The notes beneath the pieces were generated by a model, which did not search any database, had not been told where the DNA came from, and saw nothing but the letters and a program-made list of their open reading frames with translations. From Prosapia bicincta (taxonomy: Eukaryota > Arthropoda > Insecta > Hemiptera > Cercopidae): a stretch of DNA of 64,000 nucleotides. Numbering within the stretch: the first letter of the stretch is position 1; the number at the start of each line of letters is the position of its first letter. The stretch is from positions 287,351,925-287,415,924 of the forward strand of contig JBAIZL010000001.1 in the NCBI GenBank assembly GCA_036971475.1. The letters are read 5' to 3'. A program made the position numbers and the translations under genes. This document shows, piece by piece, positions 49,641-60,526 of the stretch.

Positions 49641-50884
49641 AATCATCACTAATAGAGGGGTCTGAGACGGCATTGCGCTTCTTTCTAAGTGCAACATGGA
49701 AGAGTGTTTAAAGATGTGGAAGAAGCTATAAAACAAAGGTTGAATAGTTTTTCGATCCACAGGAATCATGTAACGTAATATAGATTAGGTTATTCATTCT
49801 TAAGGAATTAATGATGATATTAAATATTGCAGAGGCATAGTTACATAATTAAATAGTTGGCCTGCAATGTCAAATGTTTTATTGAAAATAAGAATGATGT
49901 GTTCAATGAATAACTTAAACGACAATGTAAATTTAAACAAATCAAACTTTATTTCACCAAAAAATAAATAAATAAATATATATATATATAATACAAACAA
50001 ACAAAATCACATTAGAAATGTTACGCTACTTTCAGATTATACAACGTTTTACAGATTTAATATTTATCAGACCTTTACATCTTAAAAAAAGTCTATGGCA
50101 GAGCACCTGGCATCCTTTCGAGATTGCTTTGCGTATTTAACATACATTTAAATTTGTGCTTTCGACTTAAAAAATTAACTACATCATACAAAAGAATTTA
50201 CATTTTCCTTATTATTAAAAAGAAAACTAGCATTATCGTGCCATTGAACGGTTAAAGTTTTAAAAGTAAATTTTTCCTCTTTGATCACTAAACGTCTTAA
50301 TATTATGACTTAGCTGTGTTGTAACAAAACTGGTGCAGCAAAATCTGGTTCCTGTACTTAGATCTCGCCATTCTGCATGTTATGTTGGCTCACTCGTAAT
50401 TTGGAATCTTATCCCGGCGGTGTATCTTAACGTAGCATTTGTTCTATCAAAAAATAAGAAATTATAGTAAACTGTTACATGTTTAAAAACTTAAACCAAA
50501 GGCGTTCCTCGCTCTTCGCCCGCAATAAGATACTTCCTGCATTACATATCAGAGACGAAAGAGGTGGCTACTACGTTATCACGCCAGTATCTTTACTTCT
50601 CCGCACCCGTGTTGCGCATTGCAGCTCCGGTTTTTAAACATAGATGTCAGGCTCGCGCATGGATTTTAATTTATGATTTACAATTTTTTAAAATTTTGTT
50701 ACATTTTGAAATTAATTTCACGTTCCTTTTCTGAATCTGTTTTAATATGTAACATCACCTAAAATGATGTTACAATCTAACAAAAATTCTCTGCTTTAAA
50801 ATGACGAGCAGTTAATAAACCTCGGAACTACTAATAATAATTAAATAATTGATAAGCTGGTTGAATATCGAGTCATAGGTTTAT

Positions 50885-50945
50885 TTAGTTAGTGCGACGT
50901 TTCGGCAACTAATTTGACGTCCTTATCACGCAAGTATGAAATTCA
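50885..50945 (-). other. Degraded hammerhead-element relic
   Basis: On the minus strand, TTGCG pairs with CGCA(C). Between them lie GTGATAAGGACGTC, AAATTAG and GCCGAAACGTC. This gives stem I, a corrupted CUGANGA region, a loop word (CAAATTAG) shared with the 55.7-kb ribozyme, the GAAAC box and a GUC site. Core bases are lost, so it is inactive by prediction. Confidence 0.4.
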
Positions 50946-50949
50946 AAGT

Positions 50950-51645
50950 CCTTACATCTAATGTTCAAGTGAGTGTTGTAAGGAAGCAAAACATCAAACC
51001 CCCTACACTGTACTAAGAACTTCCTTTGAGCCTTTGATCTGCTAAAATGAATACTAATATTAACATTAAAACATTCAACAAAACCTATTCAATATGAATC
51101 TACAATTATGTTTTTTCAGTAGAAGAGATTCGGCCTTTTCTTAAGATAAGCGCCTTTCTCACATAGTGCCAAACGTTTCTCCTATACCAGGGAATCTTGA
51201 AATACATTTTTGAATTGCACCTATAATTCACCTATCCTTTCTACATCCAGGATCTAACGCAGAGGTGTGTTCATAGGACTCAAGTAGATGGGTTGGTCTG
51301 ATTGAAGCTGCGATACTGTATATTTGCTGGTATGTTCTTCCTTGGTGTCCCAGACTATCACTTACGCATATTGCTCTTATTATTCACAATATTTCTTTGT
51401 ACGTATTTCATAGGCAATCAACTAGTTATATTGACTGATTACCTTATAGCCTCAAATATTAGTGAATGTGAAGATGGAGTAATAATGCACGAAACGTAAC
51501 GACAGTGGAGAACATTGTAAATAATTGTAGGTCACAAAGAGGACATTCTTGTTTTATTTATAACATAAATACTTTGCGATGTCAAAACACGCTGAATTTA
51601 AGCTGAATGAAATTTAGTATTGAAATTTATATTTGCAATTACTTC
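50950..51645. other. Intergenic DNA, no gene seen
   Basis: No recognisable feature. Confidence 0.4.
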
Positions 51646-51651
51646 GTATCA

Positions 51652-51767
51652 GCCATCCCATGCTATATCATACCATGTATATACCGATTCTCGTCCGATC
51701 CATAAAGTCAAGCAGTGTTGATAGTGGTTAGTACTTGGATGGTTGGGGGGAGGGTGACTTTTGTATT
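51652..51767 (+). pseudogene. 5S rRNA pseudogene or 5S-derived SINE head
   Basis: The segment runs in the order of eukaryotic 5S rRNA: GCCATCCCATGC, ATACCATGT, CCGATTCTCGTCCGATC, AAGTCAAGCA (A-box position) and GTGGTTAGTACTTGGATGG (C-box position). It diverges after that, with a 10-bp T/G-rich insertion before GGTGAC, and the final third of 5S (ACCGCCTGGGAACACC...) is missing. The changed 5' segment and the lost 3' end rule out a working 5S gene. It is either a retroposed 5S fragment or the head of a 5S-derived (SINE3-like) element. No tail match was found. Confidence 0.85.
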
Positions 51768-51769
51768 AT

Positions 51770-52870
51770 AGCCTTAATGAATTCAGAAACTCCTTACACG
51801 TGCGACTGTCCTAATATCTAATTTTAGAAATGTGACTGCTATAATTGAAATATATTGCTAATCCTATTTCATTATAAATGTAATTTCAATTTATTTCAAC
51901 GCAGCAATAGAAATCATCAAAACAGATCTGGCAATTCTATCTGGCTTTTCGATATGGGGGTAGCAAATTGAAAAGGGTGCTTTCCTGTTTCACTCTGTTT
52001 AATCGCTAATGTAAAACTCTAGCCGCAGTACTAGCTTCGGCGAACATTTAAATTCTTTCGACCTTTTGGAAGCCTCAGTACCTTTATGCTGATGACATAC
52101 GGCTGAATATTTAATCCGTAACAAGTCATAGAACTCTAGTTTCCCCATACATTTATACGTGCCTACTCTATACAGAGACACTTCGATATTTTATTCACCA
52201 TGTATAAAACAATATTATTCATAATCGATAATTTTTTGCAGGATTGTGAAATATTTAAAGGGTAGAACAGCTTTCGTTTCCACTGTGGTTAGCTCATCGC
52301 TATTTCCTGTTCCGGTTCGTACAATACGGTACGTACTTCCGGTATGGGAATGTAATCAGCGTTAGGGTTAATATAAAGATATGCCTTTCCTAACTTTAAT
52401 TTTATCATTATTTTTGTGTTACAGACGTTCTAGTGATTATGGATTGCCTTAGAGTAAATTCCGTTTTGGTGTTTTCATGTAAAATGATTTGAGTAGTCGT
52501 ACATTGTTCATTGGTCGTTTTAAGAGGATGGGTAACGAAATCACAGAGTCTTGAGGCGTAAGAGTAGAGTCCCTTTGAAACGCTAATAAAATTATGCAGA
52601 GGAAATCTAATCTTGAGAGAATAGAAGACACAATGTAAAGTTTATATGTAGAACAGGTAGTATTTGACTCGCCTAGATAAGAAGGCAAGCTCGAGTGTCG
52701 CAAAATAGTCTATGACTTTATCCCGTTAAAGCGTACAGATCCATTAAACCGTTATGGTGTGTTCTGTGGCTGGGTTTGAACATTGTGCAAATCTGGGTTT
52801 TAAAAATATCAAACACACAGCAGTTTCGAATAATATTACTTGCGCATCTTTCATATAGGGCTACATCTGT
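51770..52870. other. Intergenic DNA, no gene seen
   Basis: Frames of 60-84 codons on the minus strand lack recognisable features. Confidence 0.4.
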
Positions 52871-52875
52871 CGTTT

Positions 52876-53285
52876 GACGTATATACAAATATAGTTTTAT
52901 GCAATCGAAATTTCGTTTTGACGTATATTGATTTATTTTTATGTAGTCCAAGACTCCATTGACTTTTATTGAATAAATAGTTTTTCGTAATGCAATTCAA
53001 TTTCTCATTTGATTCCTATTGGATGTAAACATTCCCTTTGATGTAGTCCAAGCTTCATTTTGACTGAAGTCTATATACACAATAGACGTAGACGTATATA
53101 CAGATTTAGTTTCATGGAATAGAAGTTTCGTTTTGACGTATATTGATTAATTTTTATGTAGTCCAAGACTCCTTTAGCATTTATTGAATATATAGTTTTC
53201 GTAATGCAGTTCAGTTTCTCTTTTGACTTCTATTGGATGTAAACTTTTCCTTTGATGTAGTCCAAGTTTCATTTTGAAGTTCAAG
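52876..53285. repeat. About 215-bp tandem duplication with inner short repeats
   Basis: GACGTATATACA begins at 52876 and again at 53091. Each copy continues with TTTCGTTTTGACGTATATTG, ATGTAGTCCAAGACTCC, GTAATGCA and TATTGGATGTAAAC. Within each copy, ATGTAGTCCAAG occurs twice, so the unit is itself built from an older internal repeat. The copies differ at scattered bases. Confidence 0.85.
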
Positions 53286-53289
53286 CAAG

Positions 53290-53545
53290 TGTTTATTCAA
53301 TACACAGAACAAATGATTGTTTTTTTAAGGAGATATCGTTCTAGAATATCCTTTTTCAATTTATTAGTCACTTTAACCATGGAACTAAGAAGATTCGAAA
53401 TCCGATTCTTGAAACCACAGTCATTTTCCCCGCAACAGTTTTACACCCAAATTATCTGCAAATTTTATTCCTTTTCAAATTATTCACTATATGTGTTTTT
53501 AAGCCAATCTTACCGTTCTTTCTCTCCCAGTTTATCATCCATTGT
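53290..53545. other. AT-rich DNA, no gene seen
   Basis: A 92-codon plus-strand frame (53274-53552) begins at the repeat end. Its peptide is Phe- and Ser-rich without motifs. Confidence 0.35.
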
Positions 53546-53547
53546 CT

Positions 53548-53960
53548 TGTAACGATTTTTTATATTACCACCAAGGTCGGTAACGTTCTTTCATATTACT
53601 GGCAGACCAGTAATGGGGTCCGAGCAAACGGTTCTAATTGTCGCCACGAGAGACCAGGACTTATCAACGGCCGAGTTAAACAGCTGATTTGTGGGAAGCG
53701 TGTGCTGTCCTGTCCCTTATAAATCTGTCAATTAGCAAGCTAGGAAAAAGAGTATTATAGAGATAGTCGTTGAGAGAGGACTTTCACGCGTTCATGGTGA
53801 CCGAGGGGGAACATTCCTGGGCATGCCAAACTCCGGTGGGAGCCAGTAACCAGCTGAAGGTAATTTGTAGTCCTAATGACGACTCAGAAAAAGTAATTTA
53901 AAATTTCTTTTATATTTATTAGAATACATTTTATTTGAACCCACTGTACACGGCCAGTTG
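53548..53960 (+). mobile_element. LTR-like segment (speculative)
   Basis: It starts TGTAACGATTT and is GC-richer than its flanks. A TATA-like CCTTATAAATC lies near 53716, about 170 bp in, and an AT-rich AATACA-type end lies near 53925. No partner LTR or coding region was seen. It could equally be an unrelated promoter-like island. Confidence 0.25.
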
Positions 53961-53964
53961 AGGA

Positions 53965-55625
53965 TTATTTGTGTTAATTAGGTGTTCTACACGCTATTTC
54001 GAGTTCAACATTATTGATTTCTCGATTCATTTTTCTTACAAAAGTTTTGAAAAGTTTCTTAAAAAATAAAGATATTTAAAAAGATCTGATTTTAAAGTAT
54101 TTAGTTTAACCACTTGTGGATTGCCTTAGAGTTTTCAGTTTTCGGTTACATATTTAAAAATTCGGCCTTTTAATTGTATTAAAAGCAAGACTAAACTCAC
54201 AGTGCCATCACAAAACACGCAAATCTTAATTCATTTTTACACTTGTACGTCATGAATAAAAATTTATGAAAGTCATCTGTGTTTCGAAAGATTTATAATT
54301 TACTGGCCAACTTGAGTTAATCATTGGGTGTAGCCAGGGGGTGATAAAGGGTGCAATAAAATCCGAGAACGCCGTAAAAATACTGCGAATCTCGGCAGTA
54401 AACTGAAGATTGTTATATCGTAAGGGGCGAGTGTACGCCGAGAGGGATGGTCGTTGGGTTTATACTGAAGTATTCATACTTTTATAAAGTCGCTACAGCG
54501 TATACTGCATGTAGGTTAGTGGTTCAGTGGGGTGAGATGGCAGGGGTAGTATTAGGGGCACCGAGTCACAGAGTAAGGTTTTGTTCTCTCTTGGAAGTTT
54601 AATTCTAAAAATTTTATTTTTGAAAGTACATTCGATTATCGAAGACGATGGAGTTAGGTTAGGATTTTGTTTTTATAAAGCTGGAAAATGTAGCTTCGAC
54701 AAATTTTGTATAAAAGTTGAAATATTTTTAAATAGAAAAATAAATGTTTGAACCGTAGTCGTGAACATTTGGCTAAGACATATTATTTTTACAAACGGTG
54801 TAATCCAGAATGAGGACAGGCAACAACTGGACAGTCATTAAGCAGCATTCCACATGAAGTTTATCTGCTCTGATCGGAATAAAGAGAAGGGCCTAGCTGG
54901 CCATCCATAGGCTATTCCAAAGGCCAAGGTAACAGTACGTTACATAATTCCGTTCCCTGTTCCTTGTCCGTCGTGTTACAATGTTGTATAAGGGGTAGAC
55001 TTATTTGCATGATTCGAAAAGAAAGTGTAGTTGCGTCTAGTTAATCGTGGACTTGCTCATTCCCGCTTTCTCGTGTACTACCATTTCTGAAAACATTTTA
55101 CAAATACAGAATGTTCTACAGATCAACAGCCTCTGCATCCGATATGTCTACACATATTTCCAGATTCGTTGTTATTTCATACCGAAACTAATTTATCATC
55201 GAAATCGTCTAATATCGACCGTCTCATGCATGTCAGTGCTTTGATAGGACGTAATTTGTGTGTTTTGAGACTTAAGGAGCTGGTTGCTCTGGATAGTTTC
55301 GATTCTCATCCGACTCCACACAAAACATTTTGTGACAACTACCTACTGCGTACTTTCTGAATCCAACCTCAAAACTCGTGACTCCCGTCCGTTTGCTAAC
55401 CATAGTGGTTAACGCAGTGTTTTGACTGTCCTTATCATGTTTGCAGGAAAGTACTTATACTGACTTAATAAAGCCCTCCAACTCCCTTCTCACGTATTGC
55501 GATTTCTTAAGGCCAAGTGCATGGTTAAATGGTCCAATTATAATGTATGGCTAAACTTTAACCATGCCATATACTAAAACAGTTACCTTAACTTCACAAG
55601 CAATAAATAAAAAAAATAATTAATT
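53965..55625. other. Intergenic DNA, no gene seen
   Basis: Short overlapping frames at 55047-55360 with no family match that I recognise. Confidence 0.4.
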
Positions 55626-55681
55626 AAATATATAATTAAAGAATAAAAATATGGTACAACTCACAAATATAAATTTTTTAT

Positions 55682-55725
55682 TTCATACGCGTTTCAACGA
55701 CTAATTTGTCGTCATCCTCAGTGAA
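55682..55725 (-). ncRNA. Hammerhead ribozyme, type I (left arm)
   Basis: On the minus strand: stem I TTCA with TGAA. Core box CTGAGGA (the variable seventh base is G, which is allowed). Extra U. Stem II GACGAC with GTCGTT around AAATTA. Then GAAA. Stem III AC with GT around a GC loop, and GUA at the cleavage site. Stem I is only four pairs. The first stem II pair is G-U and not G-C, so folding may be weak. Confidence 0.6.
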
Positions 55726-55806
55726 GATACACAAATCAAATTAACTAAAAAAACTATTAAACATAACCTATTAATATTTTTTTTTAGTTAATTTGATTTG
55801 TGTATC

Positions 55807-55850
55807 TTCACTGAGGATGACGGCAAATTAGTCGTTGAAACGCGTTTGAA
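55807..55850 (+). ncRNA. Hammerhead ribozyme, type I (right arm)
   Basis: Stem I TTCA (55807-55810) with TGAA (55847-55850). Core box CTGAGGA (55811-55817), extra U, then a stem II weakened by GACGGC in place of GACGAC. GAAA at 55837-55840, stem III AC-GC-GT, and predicted cleavage after T55846 (GUU). The stem II change makes this arm a poorer candidate than the left one. Confidence 0.55.
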
Positions 55851-55904
55851 ATACAAATTTTTATTTTTGTGAGTTGTACCATGTTTTTATTCTTTAATTA
55901 TAAC

Positions 55905-57390
55905 TTTCACTCACAAGCCATCTCGAATATTATTTATAATTAAATATATGTATATGAGATTTTTTAAAAAATTAATAAGTTTTTTTGTAAAGAAATCTTA
56001 TCGACGTATAGTATTTGTGAAGTTATTAGAAACAGATTTCATTACCTAAACGATAGGTAACCAAAATGGACTCTACTTTGTGCTATGTTGATATGGTAAA
56101 AATGCACCGTCGGAGTATAGCGCATGTAGGTCAGTAGTTCAGAGAGGGTTGTTATATTCGTGTGTCTGTCAATTTAACTTTTGGGTAATTTAATTTTAAA
56201 TAATTTTGTATTTTTTGAATTTTTGAACATTAGTAAATAGTGCTGAAAAGATAACGATGCCATTAAAACTCCCAAACAGTTAATTTTTGAACCGTGTTCC
56301 GTTTTCAGTAATCATAACTTGTGGCAGTTAAATCCGCTAAACAAATTTCTTTCTCGTAAAATTATTGTAACAATTTACAATTCTCTTTTCCCCTCTGATT
56401 TTCTCATATCATTTCTAGATCTAAGAGGATGTATTTTACATTAGTTTATCTACTACATGCTTCCTGTCCACCTATATAACTTTCCCCGTATAATCCAGAT
56501 ATTTTTATTGAAAGTGCTTCACCATTATTAGTAAAATTAGACTTTTCAATGATATAATCATTACCAGAGACGGCAAAATATTTCTGTCCCAATTGGTTTC
56601 TTTTTTGTCACGGAAATTATACTGTGGTAAATTCTGATTATTTTAGTATATAATTGATATTTAGATAACACTTTGTAGATATTTATATTTTTTAAAACTT
56701 TATATGCATAATTGATTAATTTGACACGCTTGTGTGAAAAGAAGTTATTATTTAGCCAACATGATATAAAAGGAGAGATTCATTTTCTACGAAAGGAAAA
56801 TTTTAATTATGTCTATAAAAGCTAACCTGTGTCATCCAATACCGTTTGTAACTCTTATGGTTTGAAGTGTTTATTCCAATTTTAATTAATTTTCTTTGAA
56901 AACTTGATGCTGTAAAATATAATATCCATATTCTCGGGAACAATTAAGACTACGTAGCTGAGATCGTAGAATTTGCTGAAATACAACTTGAGAAATATGT
57001 GGTTCTAGCATTATTTCTAAAAGTAGACCTAGGAATTTAAATTCTCTTTAACAATTACCAAGCATAATTTTAGTTAATTATTTCAATTAATTTCTTCACT
57101 ATAATTTTATAATTTCTTCAAACAACGAAATCTAATAACTTCACAAATACATCAGTTGTACAGTATTAGTTTGTAAGAAAATTAAATTTAGTTGTTTTCA
57201 AATTGTGTTTTAAAACAGGTTTTGTAATATTTTTGTTAGTTTTTAACGTTTTAATTAACTTAGCTAAATCAACTTAAAACTAGTTTAAGGGCGTCTTACT
57301 GCTTTTATTTTCTAAGAGAATCATTGACTCGTGAAAAATAACAAACAATGAATACGTTGTTTGACTTAACCTTTATTTATAGATATAAAT
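55905..57390. other. AT-rich intergenic DNA, no gene seen
   Basis: No long frame, repeat or RNA gene recognised. Confidence 0.4.
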
Positions 57391-57396
57391 TTGTTT

Positions 57397-57887
57397 TACT
57401 ACACTTGTAATTGCCTAAGAAGGATGAGGTGACAAATAAGTGACGTAGTAATATCGACCGGTCAACTGTCAGGCATTTCTGAACGGTAAAGCTGTAGTTT
57501 TTAAGAGGTCGTAAACAGGTGTTAAATATTTGGAGGAACTATATTAGACAAAAGGAATATCGGCTCTTTTATCAAGGAAGAGGTTGCTGATCAGACTGGA
57601 ACATACCGAAATCTTAGTCGTTAAAAGATGAGGGCTCTCTTCCTTCAGGGTATTTTACAGTATTTCTGTTAAGAAATGTATGAGCAGACTTACATTAAAT
57701 CTTGGTTTTAGGGAGGAAAACAAATTATTGGGTCCAGATTTGGCGTAGTAACTTTACTATACTTGTAATTGCCTAAGAAGGATGAGGTGACAAATAAGTG
57801 ACGTAGTAATAGCGACCGGTCAACTGTCAGGCAAACCTGATTGGTTTTGAGAAAAACAAATTATTGGGTCCAGATTTGGCGTAGTAA
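57397..57887. repeat. Interleaved direct duplication (two repeat pairs)
   Basis: Repeat a, 79 bp (ACTTGTAATTGCCTAAGAAG...CAACTGTCAGGCA), is at 57397-57475 and 57755-57833, nearly identical. Repeat b, 31 bp (CAAATTATTGGGTCCAGATT...GTAGTAA), is at 57721-57751 and 57857-57887, identical. The order is a-x-b-a-b. This is explained by duplication of one a-b segment followed by insertion or deletion between the parts. Confidence 0.9.
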
Positions 57888-57889
57888 TA

Positions 57890-58715
57890 TATAGAATCAT
57901 ATCGGGAAGTAAAAGTTTGGGAAGCAAAAAACAGTCATACCAGAAAGAGAGAAAGATGGAATTAAATGAGCTTTAGAAGTCAATCGTTAGACAAACAACT
58001 TTGTACCCGTAGCTTCTCCTTAGAAGGAACCGATGAGATAATTATTTATCCTACGTAACGAATAGTTATATAAATACATTTACAGATACAAGTAAGAAAG
58101 CATTCTCACCTCAGACCGATTTCCTAGATTATTATCAGACGAAATATAAGGGCGGATTTTGTATTTTGTTTGTAAGTTTCAGTTGATCATTGCAGGGATG
58201 GAGATGGGGGTAGTAAAAACACAGGCGGCCATAAAAAGGGCATAAATCACAGCCATAAACGCAAGATTGTTATATTCTTGCAGTTGCGGAGGGTAAGAAA
58301 TATTCAATAAAGCAGAAGGGTGCTGAGTTAACCCCCCCCCCCGACAGGAGTTTTTGATTTATGTTTGTAGACTGAAGATGTTTTCAAGTTTTGGAATAAA
58401 GTTTTTCATTGCTGTGTAGGATTATTTAGTTGTGATCGTTAGCGCGCACGTAGCAGATGCTGTTGCCACGTGAGGTCACGTGAGTGTTTTAGAAGGGAGG
58501 GGTTAAAGTCGAGAATCAGGATTAATTACCTACAACTTACCAGACATTTTTAATAAGATAGTTGGGTTCATTCGAACTATATGCATATAATGTAAAATGT
58601 GTACCATTAACAGTATGAAGATTCAGTGGGTTTACCTTCGTTCTAAATGATAATTACAGATAGGGCAGTACTTCTTGTGCTAACTAGTCTGTTCGCAGGG
58701 ATATGTAGACGATTG
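57890..58715. other. Intergenic DNA, no gene seen
   Basis: Contains a C-run of about eleven near 58331. Nothing else identifiable. Confidence 0.4.
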
Positions 58716-58719
58716 TTCA

Positions 58720-59400
58720 TGAAGCCGCCCTGTGAGATTTTCGAACACAGCCAATTAATGTGAAAAAAGCTTGAAGGACTCTATCAATAGCCTCCATTCT
58801 GTTGCATTGTAATTAAAATTTAGACGGTTCATCAAACCATATATGTATCAGCAAGCAACAAGATCATCTTTATTTTAAACACAAGAAGCACATCTGAATG
58901 CCGTTTTCTGTAATGTGAGATCCTGACATCAGGTGTTGGAGAAGATTCCATAATTGTAATATAGAGCCTAGAAGGTCTGCTTTTCCTGTGACAAATCAAA
59001 GTCTCAAACGAGATCATTCATCAAAATCAGGGTCGTGCGATGTGGTAGGCGTGGCTAGTTTTTCCTCACCCGTACTATCTTCATTTACTAGTTCCGATAC
59101 ATAGTTTTGAGAAGGTGTTGGAACTGGTAGAGTGTCCGAATGTGGAGTAGGTCTAATAGCAGACGGAAGAATAGGATATTTAACTGTTTTTATTTTCTTC
59201 ACTGACAATCCTGTCTTTTTGGGTGGAGTCAAGCAGAAATACCAATCGTCAGTGAGATTTTTAGGCTCTTGGCAAACCATAGGAACAGCGAAAGTCATAT
59301 ATAGTTTTTAGTTTCACAGCCATTCTCTTAGAGTAACTGAGCAAGAATTGCAACATATATGTGGAGCCCATGACTTATCCTGGTCCTCTACCTTTACACC
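58720..59400 (-). pseudogene. Decayed transposon-associated protein of dispersed family
   Basis: On the minus strand, pieces line up in order in shifted frames: IGVKVEDQDKSWAPHICCNSC (about 59325-59390); FAVPMVCQEPKNLTDDWYFC and KYPILPSAIRP..HSDTLPVP, a 94-codon frame at 59014-59298; NDLV-stop-DFDLSQEK, then ADLLGSILQLWNLLQ; SHYRKRHSDVL (frame 58832-59017); and EWRLLIESFKL. I recall this order (GDQDK.WAP...C..C, FA.PM.WREP..H.TDCYFC, YP.LPSA.RP.PH...LPVP, NDLVRDL.L....AELL.SRL..WNLL, FRxRQ, EWRLFIDSSK) from many predicted arthropod and cnidarian proteins that behave as dispersed repeats. I know no function. Stops, frameshifts and the DCYFC-to-DWYFC change show this copy is dead. Confidence 0.7.
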
Positions 59401-59404
59401 AATG

Positions 59405-59920
59405 TAATGCCGTTTTAACAAGAGAAGTCAAGTTGCATTTCTGTGATGAAAATATTATTTCGCCACAATTGTAACACAAATTGTTCGCTAAATTTACACG
59501 TTTTCGTGATATATTGATTCAACAAGTTCAAAACTTTCCAAACATTAAAAAAATCCATATCTTGCATTTTTAGAATATTAAGAAATCCAAACATCTGCAC
59601 TAACTACGACATAACCTATGATCAAGAACAGGGACAATGATCAAATTCATGTGTATAAACTAAAAAGAGCTAATGAGTTGCCAGTTGACAGGTATGCCAA
59701 CTCCCAAAAACAAAATTTATCCGAAACTGAAAATTTGTGCTATAGATAATAACATGACAACATACCTCAAAAACCAAAGTTTATCGGTCTGTTTTTATGG
59801 TCATTTTTGAACTCAGCAGGTGAAAATACACGGGCATTAGTTATTTTAAAACCCAAAACATTTTCATTAGTGTGCAGTGTTATTGTATAAATAAAGAAAT
59901 TTAAACGTAGTTTAATTTAA
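59405..59920. other. Intergenic DNA, no gene seen
   Basis: A 61-codon minus-strand frame (59415-59600) could be a further upstream part of the decayed element, but I cannot align it to anything. Confidence 0.35.
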
Positions 59921-59924
59921 TCAA

Positions 59925-60315
59925 TTAATTACGTTTCCAAATTATGCGTCATTTAGAAATAAACTATCCCTTGCAAAATATAACCATTGTACTATTTAAA
60001 TCGTAATTTAAATCCCACAGGCGAAATTATTTATACATGACTCTCGCCAGGATCAAGATTAGCGAACTCGACGTTTCGCCGTTAATTAAAGAAAGGGAAT
60101 TTCCAACGCTGCGTTGCCAATCCCGCTAATAAGAAATGACCGGGTATCAATCTATGCCTTTACAATTCACAATTAGCGATGATAAATCCACTATCGACGT
60201 TAATTAAAAGTTTCATCTGCGCTTTCTGGTGGTTGTGTTTGTAACTAAGGACTTTTAGTAATGGCGAGAAAGGAAGCACAGTACGAAAAATTGACAACGT
60301 GAGCGTACGGCAATG
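59925..60315. promoter_or_regulatory. Candidate homeodomain-rich enhancer block
   Basis: Balanced, complex, non-coding DNA in an AT-rich setting. The 15-bp word CGNCGTTAATTAAAR occurs twice, at 60077-60091 and 60195-60209, 118 bp apart. Additional sites include AATTAATTACG (about 59931) and CACAATTAGCGATGATAAA (about 60169). Repeated TTAATTAAA cores are typical targets of homeodomain proteins, and the texture resembles conserved non-coding elements. Function is inference only. Confidence 0.35.
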
Positions 60316-60481
60316 TAAAATGAGTTATTATTTATTAACGCTTTCGTCACTCAGTAAGCAATAATTTATTTATGGGTGTTGTATGTGAGAGAGCGCGCGC
60401 GCGTAGTATTGACTGAGTGGCGCATGTGGTGCATTTGTTATTCTCTCAGATTTTCCTATAAAGGGTATACTCTTGTAATTG

Positions 60482-60483
<2 letters not shown>

Positions 60484-60522
<39 letters not shown>
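60484..60522. repeat. (TA)n microsatellite
   Basis: A pure TA tract directly joined to the outer end of a family 2B element. Confidence 0.9.

Positions 60523-60526
<4 letters not shown>

Larger units (their letters stand above)
55631..55902. mobile_element. Palindromic element with two hammerhead ribozymes
   Basis: The left arm (55631-55753) and right arm (55779-55902) are reverse complements with a few differences, around a 25-bp spacer. Outer ends are TATAATTAAAGAATAAAAAT and its counterpart ATTCTTTAATTATA. Each arm carries a hammerhead in opposite orientation. Arm differences such as GACGAC against GACGGC show that this copy is older than the perfect palindrome at 30.8 kb. It is non-coding and non-autonomous. 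Confidence 0.85.
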
